DNA from: Bacteroidales bacterium
GTDB lineage: Bacteria > Bacteroidota > Bacteroidia > Bacteroidales > Bacteroidaceae
DNA: 64,000 nt
Direction: 5' to 3'
NCBI GenBank assembly: GCA_012517855.1
Contig: JAAYUD010000058.1
Coordinates: 16,654 to 80,653 of the forward strand
The position numbers and the translations under genes are program-made. Numbering within the stretch: position 1 is the first letter of the stretch; every line of letters begins with the position of its first letter. The notes under the pieces are model-generated. The model ran no database searches. It saw nothing but the letters and a program-made list of their open reading frames with translations, and had not been told where the DNA came from. Of the stretch, positions 19,925 to 29,265 are shown one piece after another.

Positions 19925-22177
19925 TTACTTACTTACCTCGAAATGATAATTTGAGCGAATATCTTGTGATGAAGCTCCTGCAAAAGCTTGGAAGCTGCCT
20001 GAATCTACCATCCACGTTTGCTTTTGATCGTCATAATAACTCAGAGCATCTTTGCCGATTGTTATAGATGCTTCTTTTGTTTCTCCTGGTTGCAAATAGA
20101 CTTTGGTAAAGCCTTTCAACTCTTTTTGGGGACGGACCAATAGAGGCTTGTTCTCTCCTATATAGAGTTGTATTACTTCAGCCCCTGCGCATTTCCCCGT
20201 ATTTGTAATGTTGATGTGGAATGTAATGCTATCACCTATTTGGAGATTTTTTTTGTCGGCTGTGAGTTTCCCATATTTAAATGTTGTGTAGCTCAGCCCA
20301 AATCCAAAGGGGAATAAAGGTTTCAATTTCTTTTGATCTATGTAGCGATATCCTACAAAAAGACCTTCTTTATATGTCTCGTTTTTACCGTCTCCGGGAT
20401 AATCACCAAGTTTGTTTGCCGAACATTGATTGAGATTGGCGTAAAAAGTAAAAGGTAGTTTGCCTGATGGATTGACATCGCCGAACAGAATATCCGCTAT
20501 TCCGTTTCCGGCTGCCGAACCACCATACCAAGCTTCTAATACCGCAGGAACTTTTTGTAACCAAGGCATTGTTACGCAGCTTCCTGTGAGCAATACTACA
20601 GATAAACGAGGATTTACTTCGGCAAGGCCTGCTATTAATTTGTCTTGTCCATAGGGTAGACTTAGCGTGAGGCGGTCGTCACCTTCGCAATCCTGTTTCT
20701 CGTTTTTATTCAATCCTCCTATAAAAATGACAGCGTCAGCTTTGCGAGCTTCATCTATAGCGGTTTGTAACAGACTATCGGAGTTGATAACCTTCTCTTC
20801 AGGACGTTGGGCTCCTTTTAAGTCTTGTTCAGCTACGGCTGGTGATTCATAACCTTTTGTGTAGCTGACCGTGATTTTTTCTTGTGCCGCACGAGTGAGA
20901 ATCCCTTCCAAAGGCGATATCTCATGTCTTACTTTTAGGGATGACGAACCACCACCTATTGTCAGTTTTTTTGTAGCGTTTTCGCCTACAATTAATAAAT
21001 GTTTTATAGAGTGTGTGTTGAGGGGTAATACATTTTTATCATTTTTCAGTAAGACCGCTCCTTCTTGAATGATCTTTCTACCAGCCTCTATATGTTCGTC
21101 TGATCCAAACGAACCGAAAGGGCGATTACGGTTCATGTTTGTTCGGAATTCTAATCTTAAAATACGGCGTACTTTATCATCCAACTCTTTTTCGGAGAGC
21201 TCACCCTTTTGAATCATATTTAGATAGGGCGCTGCCAAGTAGTAATTGTCATAAGCATTGCTGGCACTCCAATTGAGTCCGTTTGTCCATGTACCGAATT
21301 CCATGTCTAATCCATTTAGAGCAGCTTGTTTGGTTTCGTGTGTGCCGCCCCAATCGGATATAACCACTCCGTCAAATTTCCAGTCTCCTTTTAGTATATT
21401 GTTAAGTAAGTATTCGTTATGACAGCAATGCTGGTTTTTGTATTGGTTGTATGAGCCCATCAAAGCCCATGCGTGTCCCTGTTCTACTGCTGCTTTGAAA
21501 GCTGGCAGATATATTTCGTGTAAAGTCCGGTCGTCAACGTTTACGTTTATTTCCCCACGATATTTTTCTTGATTGTTCAATGCATAATGTTTAACACAGG
21601 CTGCAACTCCATTTTCTTGAACGCCTTTTATGTAAGGTACTACCATTTCTGAAGTCAGATAAGGATCTTCACCAAAGTATTCGAAGTTCCTTCCATTCAG
21701 CGGTGTACGGCAGATATTCACGCCTGGGCCCAATAGTACATTCTTATTGCGAAAGCGGGCTTCTTCGCCGATACTTTTTCCATAAAGAAATGACATCTGT
21801 GGGTTCCATGTGGCGGATAAACAAGTTAAGGCTGGAAATGCTGTGCATGAATCGTTAGTCCATCCTGCACCATACCATTCATCCCAAAGTACTTCGTTAC
21901 GTATTCCATGAGGTCCGTCACTCATCCAATTGTCCGGAATACCTAGACGAGGTACGCCGGCTGAGCTGAACTTGGACTGAGCATGTACCATCGCTACTTT
22001 TTCTTTGAGAGTCATTCGAGAAAGAGCATCTTCCACACGTTGCTCAATAGGTTTGGAATCGTCAAGATAGATGGGACGATTTTGTGCAATGACAACCGGT
22101 GAGGTTAGAACCAAGCCTGTCATCATTATTTTAAAAAGCTTTATCATAAGTAATATTCTTATTAGATTTTGTTTCAA
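19925..22177 (-). CDS. Glycoside hydrolase family 3 beta-glucosidase-like
   Basis: GH3 N- and C-domain motifs (VAACVKHYALNNQEKYRGEINVNVDDRTLHEIYLPAFKAAV, FDGVVISDWGG), C-terminal fibronectin III-like region. Confidence 0.93.
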   Translation of the reverse strand: MKQNLIRILLMIKLFKIMMTGLVLTSPVVIAQNRPIYLDDSKPIEQRVEDALSRMTLKEKVAMVHAQSKFSSAGVPRLGIPDNWMSDGPHGIRNEVLWDEWYGAGWTNDSCTAFPALTCLSATWNPQMSFLYGKSIGEEARFRNKNVLLGPGVNICRTPLNGRNFEYFGEDPYLTSEMVVPYIKGVQENGVAACVKHYALNNQEKYRGEINVNVDDRTLHEIYLPAFKAAVEQGHAWALMGSYNQYKNQHCCHNEYLLNNILKGDWKFDGVVISDWGGTHETKQAALNGLDMEFGTWTNGLNWSASNAYDNYYLAAPYLNMIQKGELSEKELDDKVRRILRLEFRTNMNRNRPFGSFGSDEHIEAGRKIIQEGAVLLKNDKNVLPLNTHSIKHLLIVGENATKKLTIGGGSSSLKVRHEISPLEGILTRAAQEKITVSYTKGYESPAVAEQDLKGAQRPEEKVINSDSLLQTAIDEARKADAVIFIGGLNKNEKQDCEGDDRLTLSLPYGQDKLIAGLAEVNPRLSVVLLTGSCVTMPWLQKVPAVLEAWYGGSAAGNGIADILFGDVNPSGKLPFTFYANLNQCSANKLGDYPGDGKNETYKEGLFVGYRYIDQKKLKPLFPFGFGLSYTTFKYGKLTADKKNLQIGDSITFHINITNTGKCAGAEVIQLYIGENKPLLVRPQKELKGFTKVYLQPGETKEASITIGKDALSYYDDQKQTWMVDSGSFQAFAGASSQDIRSNYHFEVSK

Positions 22178-22347
22178 AATTATAATAAAATAATGGAAAG
22201 ATAAAGATACTTTGTGTAAATAGTGGATGCAACCTATACTAAAGCGCTAAAAATTAGTATCGTAATAGAAAAAAGCAGCCTGAAAAAGTGGATAAATATT
22301 TGAACTAAATAGTTGAAAGATTGTTGATTCTTCATAACTTTGTTGTT

Positions 22348-22854
22348 ATGAAAGCATTAAATGAAAATATTCAGATTGTTGTGGGCGATATTACAAAATA
22401 TTGCGGTGATGCTATAGTCAATGCTGCCAATACCTCTCTTCTTGGCGGTGGTGGTGTGGATGGTGCTATTCATCGTGCAGCCGGTCCTGAATTATTAAAG
22501 GAATGTACTGCTCTGGGTGGATGTCGTGTGGGGCATAGCAAAATAACTGATGCCTACAATTTGCCTTGCAAAAAGGTTATTCATACTGTAGGTCCTATAT
22601 GGTATGGTGGCAGTTTTCATGAAAGAGAAATGCTCATTTCTTGCTATAAAACCTCTCTGCAATTGGCTGTGGATAATCATTTGGCTTCTATTGCTTTTCC
22701 TTGTATTAGTACCGGAGTTTATCGTTTCCCGAAAAGTGAAGCATCACAGATAGCTCTTAAAACTATTTCAGACTTTCTGGCTCAGTCTTGTGATCAATTT
22801 TTAAAAATCACCATTGTTTGTTTTGATAAAGATTCGGCCAGTTATTATAGCTAA
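22348..22854 (+). CDS. Macro domain protein (O-acetyl-ADP-ribose deacetylase-like)
   Basis: [26 protein letters not shown] and [14 protein letters not shown]. Confidence 0.95.
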   Translation: MKALNENIQIVVGDITKYCGDAIVNAANTSLLGGGGVDGAIHRAAGPELLKECTALGGCRVGHSKITDAYNLPCKKVIHTVGPIWYGGSFHEREMLISCYKTSLQLAVDNHLASIAFPCISTGVYRFPKSEASQIALKTISDFLAQSCDQFLKITIVCFDKDSASYYS

Positions 22855-23182
22855 AATTCTTTTGTGTATTTTCTATTTTTTGTTTTTTTAAATAACGTTT
22901 GTGTGTAAAATCAAAATTTCTCTGGTGTATTTTGAGACAGTATCGTTCCATTTATGTCATTTATGCTCAAAAAAGAAGGGGCGTGCATGCCTATGTGTTG
23001 ACAAAAAATGCTCTTTCCCCTAAATAAAATGTGACATTTATTGCGTCTTGTAGCTGTTTTTTTGCAATGACGGATAAAAAAAATTAATTTATTCGAATAA
23101 CCGTGGAAACTTAATTTATACGTTTGGTTTTATATTTACCTTTGTATATTATTAGAATGATAATCGACCTGATAATTATGAT

Positions 23183-23839
23183 ATGATAAGGGTAAAAGAT
23201 ACAAATGAACACACCGATGCTATTAAGTTGAAAGTAGTAAAATTAGCTTCCAAAATGTTTAGATCGCGTGGTGTCAAAGATGTAAAGATGGATGAAATCG
23301 CTTCGGCTTTGTCAATGTCGAAACGGACGATATATGAATTGTTCAATGACAAAGAGTCATTGTTGATAGATTGTATGCAATATCGTCATGAGAAAAAATC
23401 GAAGGAAACCTGCGTGATCGTTAAATCTGCATCCAATGTGCTCGAAGTCATATTATTGGTATATGCTCATAGTCTCCAAGAATTGCACGAAACGAATTTG
23501 AAATTCTTTCAAGATGTAAGGTTGTATCCCAGAGCTTATGCTCTAATAGGAAAGCGTAATAAGCAAGATTTTGAAGATGCGGTAAATTTCTTCAAACAAG
23601 GTGTTGATCAGGGTATCTTTAGGTCGGATATTAATTTTGAAATATTTATCGTTATCCTTCACAAGCAGATAGATACGTTACTTAATGGAGGGGTTAGTAA
23701 GAATTTTTCTTTTTTTGATGTTTATGAATTTATAATGTTTACCTTCCTAAGGGGGGTATCTACGCGAAAAGGGCAAGACATTATTGAAAATTTTATAGAG
23801 AACTTTAAGAAGAAATCTTTATACATAAAAGGCGAATAA
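23183..23839 (+). CDS. TetR/AcrR family transcriptional regulator
   Basis: N-terminal HTH: KLASKMFRSRGVKDVKMDEIASALSMSKRTIYELFNDKESLL. Confidence 0.92.
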   Translation: MIRVKDTNEHTDAIKLKVVKLASKMFRSRGVKDVKMDEIASALSMSKRTIYELFNDKESLLIDCMQYRHEKKSKETCVIVKSASNVLEVILLVYAHSLQELHETNLKFFQDVRLYPRAYALIGKRNKQDFEDAVNFFKQGVDQGIFRSDINFEIFIVILHKQIDTLLNGGVSKNFSFFDVYEFIMFTFLRGVSTRKGQDIIENFIENFKKKSLYIKGE

Positions 23840-23902
23840 TACTACGCGCTCCACCTTAAAGGCTTTTGTCGAACCTCACAGCTTCTTTATGTTATCCAAA
23901 CG

Positions 23903-23970
23903 ACGTATGCCCTTAAAAATATTTTCGTCCATACGTTTTCAAAAAAATTGAGAACGTCACCGGAAAAAAC
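23903..23970. repeat. 68-bp intergenic repeat, copy B
   Basis: Matches 5266-5333, approximately 80% by eye. Confidence 0.65.
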
Positions 23971-24022
23971 GATCTATATCTTGTTATGTACTACTTGTCT
24001 TTCCGAAATAGACGGTTTAATT

Positions 24023-24695
24023 GGCTTATCTGCAAAAGTTAGGGGGCTAACCAATATGTAATGAATAAGTTGCCTGAAACTTGCTCGGAACGCTACTGCT
24101 TTTGTAGATATAAAAGAAGTATCACACGTGTGATACATATGTCGCACACGTGTGATACTTCCAGACTTTAATTATAAACTTAATTTTAAATGACCAACTT
24201 GTGAGAATAGTTAATTACAGTTGATACGATGCGCTTCCTTTAAAAGAAGCGTAGAAACCTTATTATATGGTGAATGTCGAACGTGGCAACGATGAAGTTT
24301 GAGGAAGTATACGAGGAATTTGAAAAGACATCGATGCCGACCAGAGGCAGATGTAAAAACGATTGTCGAGGAGTTGTCGCCTTTGCTTGCCTACCACCTT
24401 TCATCGGGCATGAGGTCCTTATCAAAAAGGCTGGAGTACACTTCTCTGTGTACAAAGCGGCTCCACAGTTATCTGTAGGCTGTCGTTTAGAATCATTCTA
24501 AACAAAGGTCCGCTGAAAATAACGGTTCCACAACATACCCTCAATGCGATTTTAAGGCTTTTTTTCGCTGACGTTGTATATGGTGCATCGTTAACCTGCT
24601 GTGAGGCAGCTCCGTATGGTGTCATACGGGAGTGGTAAAGGATATTATGAAGATGGAACTTTATGCATATTTCCCCCTGATTTTGCCAGTGAGCC
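24023..24695. mobile_element. Degenerate non-autonomous IS-like element (copy 2), ISL3-like ends
   Basis: Left GGCTTATCTGCAAAAGTTAGGGGG, right (reverse complement) GGCTCACTGGCAAAATCAGGGGG; flanked directly by perfect 8-bp duplication GTTTAATT at 24015-24022 and 24696-24703. Confidence 0.75.
24117..24160. repeat. Compound palindrome: CACACGTGTG core repeated twice
   Basis: AAGTATCACACGTGTGATACATATGTCGCACACGTGTGATACTT. Confidence 0.85.
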
Positions 24696-24725
24696 GTTTA
24701 ATTCGCAGTAGCATGTCGGTGATAT

Positions 24726-24785
24726 AAAAAGAGTGGAAGACTGTTCGTTGATTATATCGTGACGATTCAGTCTTCCACTCTTTTT
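24726..24785 (-). terminator. Strong hairpin terminator downstream of GH20 (possibly bidirectional)
   Basis: AAAAAGAGTGGAAGACTG ... CAGTCTTCCACTCTTTTT. Confidence 0.85.
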
Positions 24786-24850
24786 CATAGAAAAGCCGTG
24801 GGGCTTTAATAAATAAATTTATTGCATTCTCAATACGGGCTCGTTTGGGG

Positions 24851-27184
24851 TTATTCGATTGTTATTTCGTCAATGAATAAGAATGCCGGTTTGCCTTCCG
24901 AATAGTGCCCCTTGGGAAGTGCGCTGCTCGGTTTGATCGTTACTTTCACATAACGTGCGTCAGTAGGTGCAAAAGCAACGTCATAGTGGGCTATGTCTAT
25001 TTTATTTAAATCGGTATCTTCCGGATATTCCATGTTACCTACTTCGGTGAAGTTTACTCCGTCTTCGGATACGGCAACGGAAACATAGGAGGCTCCCATG
25101 ATGAAAGCGGGCAAATTGACAATGGCTTCGCTGCTTACTTGATTGATTTCTTGAGTAGTTCCCATGTCTATGGTTGCTTCAACTATTTGGTTATAGAATC
25201 CCAACCAAAGTCCACTGGCATAGTTACTGTTGCCTTTTAATCCATCATTGAGTGCGGGAGCGCCATTGAAGGCATAGCGTCCTTTTGGATCGTCTTTCAA
25301 CTTGATGGGGCATAAGGTAGCTTTATTGAAAAAGAATTCTTTCGACAGGACGTTCGATCGGTGGTTAGGACGTATAGCTACGGCTTTCAATGCACACGAT
25401 TTGTTTATCTTGATCGGTTCGGTGTATCGCGTTGAAGAAGCTGTAGGTTCTGTTCCGTCTGTTGTATAATATATAGGAGCGTTGTCGATTGTAGACATCT
25501 TTTCGAAAATGCATTTCTTTGTTGTGTCTGTCTGACATTCGTCTGTGATGTCATAAACATGTTTTGCATAATTCAGTCCATCACGTTGGAAAATGTCGAG
25601 CAGGCGAGGTAGACGTGAGGCAAAATCTTTGTAATCTTTCTTTTCCTGATTGCTCCATTGAACTTCCGCCAAAGCCGACATACGAGGCAGTACCATATAT
25701 TCTACTTGTTTGGTTGTAGGAATGTATTCTGACCATACATTGGCTTGTGCCCCTATTATATATGGTTTCACATCTGCAGCAAGCGAATCGGGTGCGGGTT
25801 CGAAGTTGTACACGTCTTTAACTGGTAGATAACCACCAATAGCAAGAGGTTCGTTGGCTATGTCGGTCGATTGATAATAGTCGAAGTAAACATAAGTATT
25901 GGGTGTCATCACAACGTTGTGGTGTAAATGTGCTGCTTCAATGCCTCCGGACATGCCACGCCACGACATCACTGTTGCATTGGGAGCTACATCGCCTTCG
26001 AGTATTTCGTCCCAGCCTATAATTTGGCGACCTTTGCTGTTCAGAAACTTTTCGATGCGGCTCATGAAATAAGATTGTAGACGGTCTTCTGCCGAATGTT
26101 TGCTATCGCTCTTTAATCCTTCATCTTGAATTCGCTTTTGACACAGCGGGCATGCTTTCCAGCGAACCCGTGGTGTCTCATCGCCACCGATATGGATATA
26201 TTTGGAAGGGAAGAGCGATATGACTTCTGATAGAACGTCTTCAATGAATGTAAATGTAGATTCTTTGCCGATACAAAGAATATCGTCGAAAACGCCCCAC
26301 TCTTCCTGTACCTTGTAGGGGCCTCCTGTACATCCCAAATAAGGATAGGCAGCCAATGCCGCGCTCATGTGTCCCGGCATGTCTATTTCGGGAATAATAG
26401 TGATGTGGCGGGCTTTGGCGTAGGCTACTATTTCTTTTATCTCAGCTTGAGTGTAAAAGCCACCATAAGGTTGTCCGTCGTATTTACCGGAATTATGTCC
26501 AATAACAGTTTGGGCACGTTTCGAACCTATTTCAGTAAGTTTCGGATATTTCTTTATTTCAATGCGCCAGCCTTGGTCTTCGGTGAGATGCCAATGGAAG
26601 TAGTTCATGTTGTGCAGTGCGAGCAAGTCTATATATTCTTTGATGAACTTGGCGGGGAAGAAATGGCGACCACAGTCGAGCATCATGCCCCGATAGGCAA
26701 AACGGGGATAATCATTAATAGTAACACAGGGAAAAGCAATATTGTTGCCTTTGGCTATTGCAGGCATTGATTTGCGCAAGGTCTGAATGCCATAAAACAC
26801 GCCGTTCTCATCTTTTCCGGTTATGGTGATTTGTTGCTCTTCTACTTTGAGTTCATATCCTTCATTATGAGCGAATGATTTGTCGATTTTCAACAAGATG
26901 ACATTCTTTTCTTTTGCGGTTTTTATTGTGATAGGAGAGATTGGTACCGATCGTCCGGTAGTCTCTTTAATATAATTGGAGAGAAATACGGCATCGCTTT
27001 TTAGCATTTCGCTGTTGGTAGCGTACTTTATTTTGCTTTGCGCATTCAAAATGAAAGGCCTACCATGCTGCAAATCTATTTGTTGTGGCAGTGGTATTAC
27101 TTGATAATTGGCTTCTTTCTGCTGAGCAAATCCTGAGAATCCGCAGAAAGTAACGAAACAAGATATTAAAAGGTTTAATCGCAT
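24851..27184 (-). CDS. Glycoside hydrolase family 20 beta-N-acetylhexosaminidase
   Basis: GH20 motifs FAYRGMMLDCGRHFFP, NMNYFHWHLTEDQGWRIEIKKYPKLTEIGSKR, catalytic pair YIHIGGDETPR; C-terminal discoidin-like domain. Confidence 0.94.
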   Translation of the reverse strand: MRLNLLISCFVTFCGFSGFAQQKEANYQVIPLPQQIDLQHGRPFILNAQSKIKYATNSEMLKSDAVFLSNYIKETTGRSVPISPITIKTAKEKNVILLKIDKSFAHNEGYELKVEEQQITITGKDENGVFYGIQTLRKSMPAIAKGNNIAFPCVTINDYPRFAYRGMMLDCGRHFFPAKFIKEYIDLLALHNMNYFHWHLTEDQGWRIEIKKYPKLTEIGSKRAQTVIGHNSGKYDGQPYGGFYTQAEIKEIVAYAKARHITIIPEIDMPGHMSAALAAYPYLGCTGGPYKVQEEWGVFDDILCIGKESTFTFIEDVLSEVISLFPSKYIHIGGDETPRVRWKACPLCQKRIQDEGLKSDSKHSAEDRLQSYFMSRIEKFLNSKGRQIIGWDEILEGDVAPNATVMSWRGMSGGIEAAHLHHNVVMTPNTYVYFDYYQSTDIANEPLAIGGYLPVKDVYNFEPAPDSLAADVKPYIIGAQANVWSEYIPTTKQVEYMVLPRMSALAEVQWSNQEKKDYKDFASRLPRLLDIFQRDGLNYAKHVYDITDECQTDTTKKCIFEKMSTIDNAPIYYTTDGTEPTASSTRYTEPIKINKSCALKAVAIRPNHRSNVLSKEFFFNKATLCPIKLKDDPKGRYAFNGAPALNDGLKGNSNYASGLWLGFYNQIVEATIDMGTTQEINQVSSEAIVNLPAFIMGASYVSVAVSEDGVNFTEVGNMEYPEDTDLNKIDIAHYDVAFAPTDARYVKVTIKPSSALPKGHYSEGKPAFLFIDEITIE

Positions 27185-27304
27185 AATAAAGATCTATATA
27201 AATATGTTATTAATTAATGCAAATATAACAAAGATACTTGATAATTAGTATCGTTTTTACGCAAAATATTGTTCAATATGAGTTTTTATTATTTTTTTCT
27301 ATTT

Positions 27305-27350
27305 TGACATGTACAGAATAAATTTTTGATAACTTATTCAGTACATGTCA
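27305..27350. repeat. Inverted repeat upstream of SLATT-like gene, 17-bp arms with one mismatch
   Basis: TGACATGTACAGAATAA ... TTATTCAGTACATGTCA. Confidence 0.75.
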
Positions 27351-27463
27351 CATTTTTAATGATAGTCTTTGCCTTTTGATATAAATTAAATTTAATTATA
27401 TTGTGTTTAACATTAAATAATAATATATATATATATTATTGCAATAACAAATTATTAATTATT

Positions 27464-27877
27464 ATGGAAAAAATTGCTAAAATTATCAATGACGAAATGG
27501 AAAGATACTCTATCGTTTGGATTAAGAGATCAACCTCTTGGGGAAAATGTTATTGGTGTTTACATAATGGTTTTCTTATTATATCATGGATATGTTCATT
27601 AGGCGTTATTTCTGTAATACCGATCTTTTATATGTATAAAAACCAATCCTCAAATTTGTGTGATACTATTATTATTAGTGCTACTGGCTTAGGGTTAATT
27701 TTACAATTATTAGATTCTATCCTTTTTTTTAAAGATAGAGCAACTCGGGCAAGGAAAATGGCTTCTGAGCTGAAGTTGGCATTATTAAAATATCAAAACG
27801 GATTCCTCTCGAGAAAAGAAATGTCAGATGCTATTGGTCAGTATCTAAATAAAGACTGGGATGAAGAATGCGCTTGA
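27464..27877 (+). CDS. Small two-TM protein, SLATT-like (SMODS/SLOG-associating 2TM effector) candidate
   Basis: About 137 aa, two hydrophobic helices (HNGFLIISWICSLGVISVIPIFYMY; TIIISATGLGLILQLLDSILFF) followed by amphipathic RATRARKMASELKLALLKYQNG. Confidence 0.55.
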   Translation: MEKIAKIINDEMERYSIVWIKRSTSWGKCYWCLHNGFLIISWICSLGVISVIPIFYMYKNQSSNLCDTIIISATGLGLILQLLDSILFFKDRATRARKMASELKLALLKYQNGFLSRKEMSDAIGQYLNKDWDEECA

Positions 27878-28116
27878 ATATCTAGACGAAATTTTGAAAT
27901 ATGGATACTACTAGCTACCTCGATAAATTGGTTCTTTAGTTGAAAAATAACGTTTAAACGATAATGGAAATAGCAGGAGTGACAATTATAGCCCTTTTGT
28001 AGGAATTGGTTATCGCGGAAAACCAGAAAAATAAAGCGATTAATACTACTATTTTGTTTTTTAAGATGAAACGCAACGATTAAAAAGTTAGAAATATCTC
28101 ATTTTATGGATTATAA

Positions 28117-29133
28117 AAACTCACGCGTACATTGCCGAAATTCTTTTTGGAACACATACAAGCGCCGATCGAGCTTTTTGCAAGTCCTAATTTTCGACCA
28201 TCGGCCGAAAATAAACGTTTCAATTTGCTCTGGAGTGTGCTTTGCAATTTGATGAAACTTCCATTATATATCAAAAGTATGCTCTTCATTCGTCGGCGTA
28301 TTAGTCACACTCAGCCTGATATGGTTATTAACTTTTATGAGGTGCTTACTGGATTGACTTATCTTTTTTTGTGGCCATCGAGTCCATATATCTGTATCGG
28401 GCATCAATATATGTTTTTACATCCTGATTTTCGTTTTCCGCCTTATAAGAATCATTTACAGCTCAATATGCTACGTTTCTTTACTTGGCTGACTAGCATC
28501 CGGACTAAAAGGCGTTTGGCTCTTTCTTTTTACGGCATGTCGGCAGTAGAAGATCGCCGATTGGTTGCGGTTCCTCCTCTGCTTCGTAAAGAAATAGCTT
28601 TTCTTCGTCCCCGAAAAGGTGAGTATATTCATGGCTATTTACTGAATAGTGGGTTTGCAACCGAAGTGCAAGAATATCATCAATTACATCCTGAAGTGTC
28701 GCTTCGTTTCTTCTGGGATAAGAAAGGTGCAGACGAAAAAACACGTATTGACAATACGTTGTCGTTTTATCAATTGGACGATGCTAGATTTCTGCAAAGT
28801 TTGGCGGGATGCAAAGCTTATGCTACAACTGCCGGGTTCGAATCTATTTGCGAGGCTCTTTATTTGGGTAAACCAGTTATGATGGTACCGGTTCATATTG
28901 AACAAGATTGCAATGCTTTTGATGCCGTTAGAGCTGGAGCGGGCATCGTATGTCCTAATTTTGACATCAATCGCCTTTTACGTTTTACTTTCTCTCATTT
29001 CTCTCATAATGAATTTATCTGTTGGGCGTCGAGTAGTGAGATTCGTATCATTAGAGAAATTGAAAGAGCAGGAACGGATCATAAAAGAAATGTCACTCGA
29101 AAGGATATTGATATGGTGCCTGGATGTGCTTGA
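28117..29133 (+). pseudogene. 5'-truncated glycosyltransferase (GT28/MJ1255-like)
   Basis: Homologous-looking body (APIELFASPNFRPSAENKRFN...; C-terminal TTAGFESICEALYLGKPVMMVPVHIEQDCNAFDA) but no N-terminal GxGRGH sugar-nucleotide region; in-frame TAA at 28114; only TTG start candidate at 28132. Confidence 0.65.
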
Positions 29134-29148
29134 ACTTAAAGGACCGTT

Positions 29149-29162
29149 TGCAAACGTTTGCA
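29149..29162. promoter_or_regulatory. LacI/PurR-type operator-like palindrome upstream of lacI-family gene
   Basis: TGCAAACGTTTGCA, perfect 14-bp palindrome with central CG, ~100 bp upstream of the LacI start and just upstream of TATTTTTG promoter-like sequence. Confidence 0.6.
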
Positions 29163-29265
29163 TTGATTTTTGTTCAAATAAGATTTTATTTTCGTATTTT
29201 TGATGCGCTAAACCCTTTATATTTGTAATAGAGTATATTAACCTTATAAAGGAATAGCGCATGTC

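Noticed and set aside
27417-27440. AT microsatellite (aataatatatatatatatt)
   Set aside because: Short simple repeat in an AT-rich promoter region; no further signal.
28898-29203. 101-aa ORF overlapping the end of the glycosyltransferase in another frame (possible frameshift)
   Set aside because: The main frame gives the more family-like C-terminus (HNEFICWASSSEIRIIREIERAG); no need for a frameshift.
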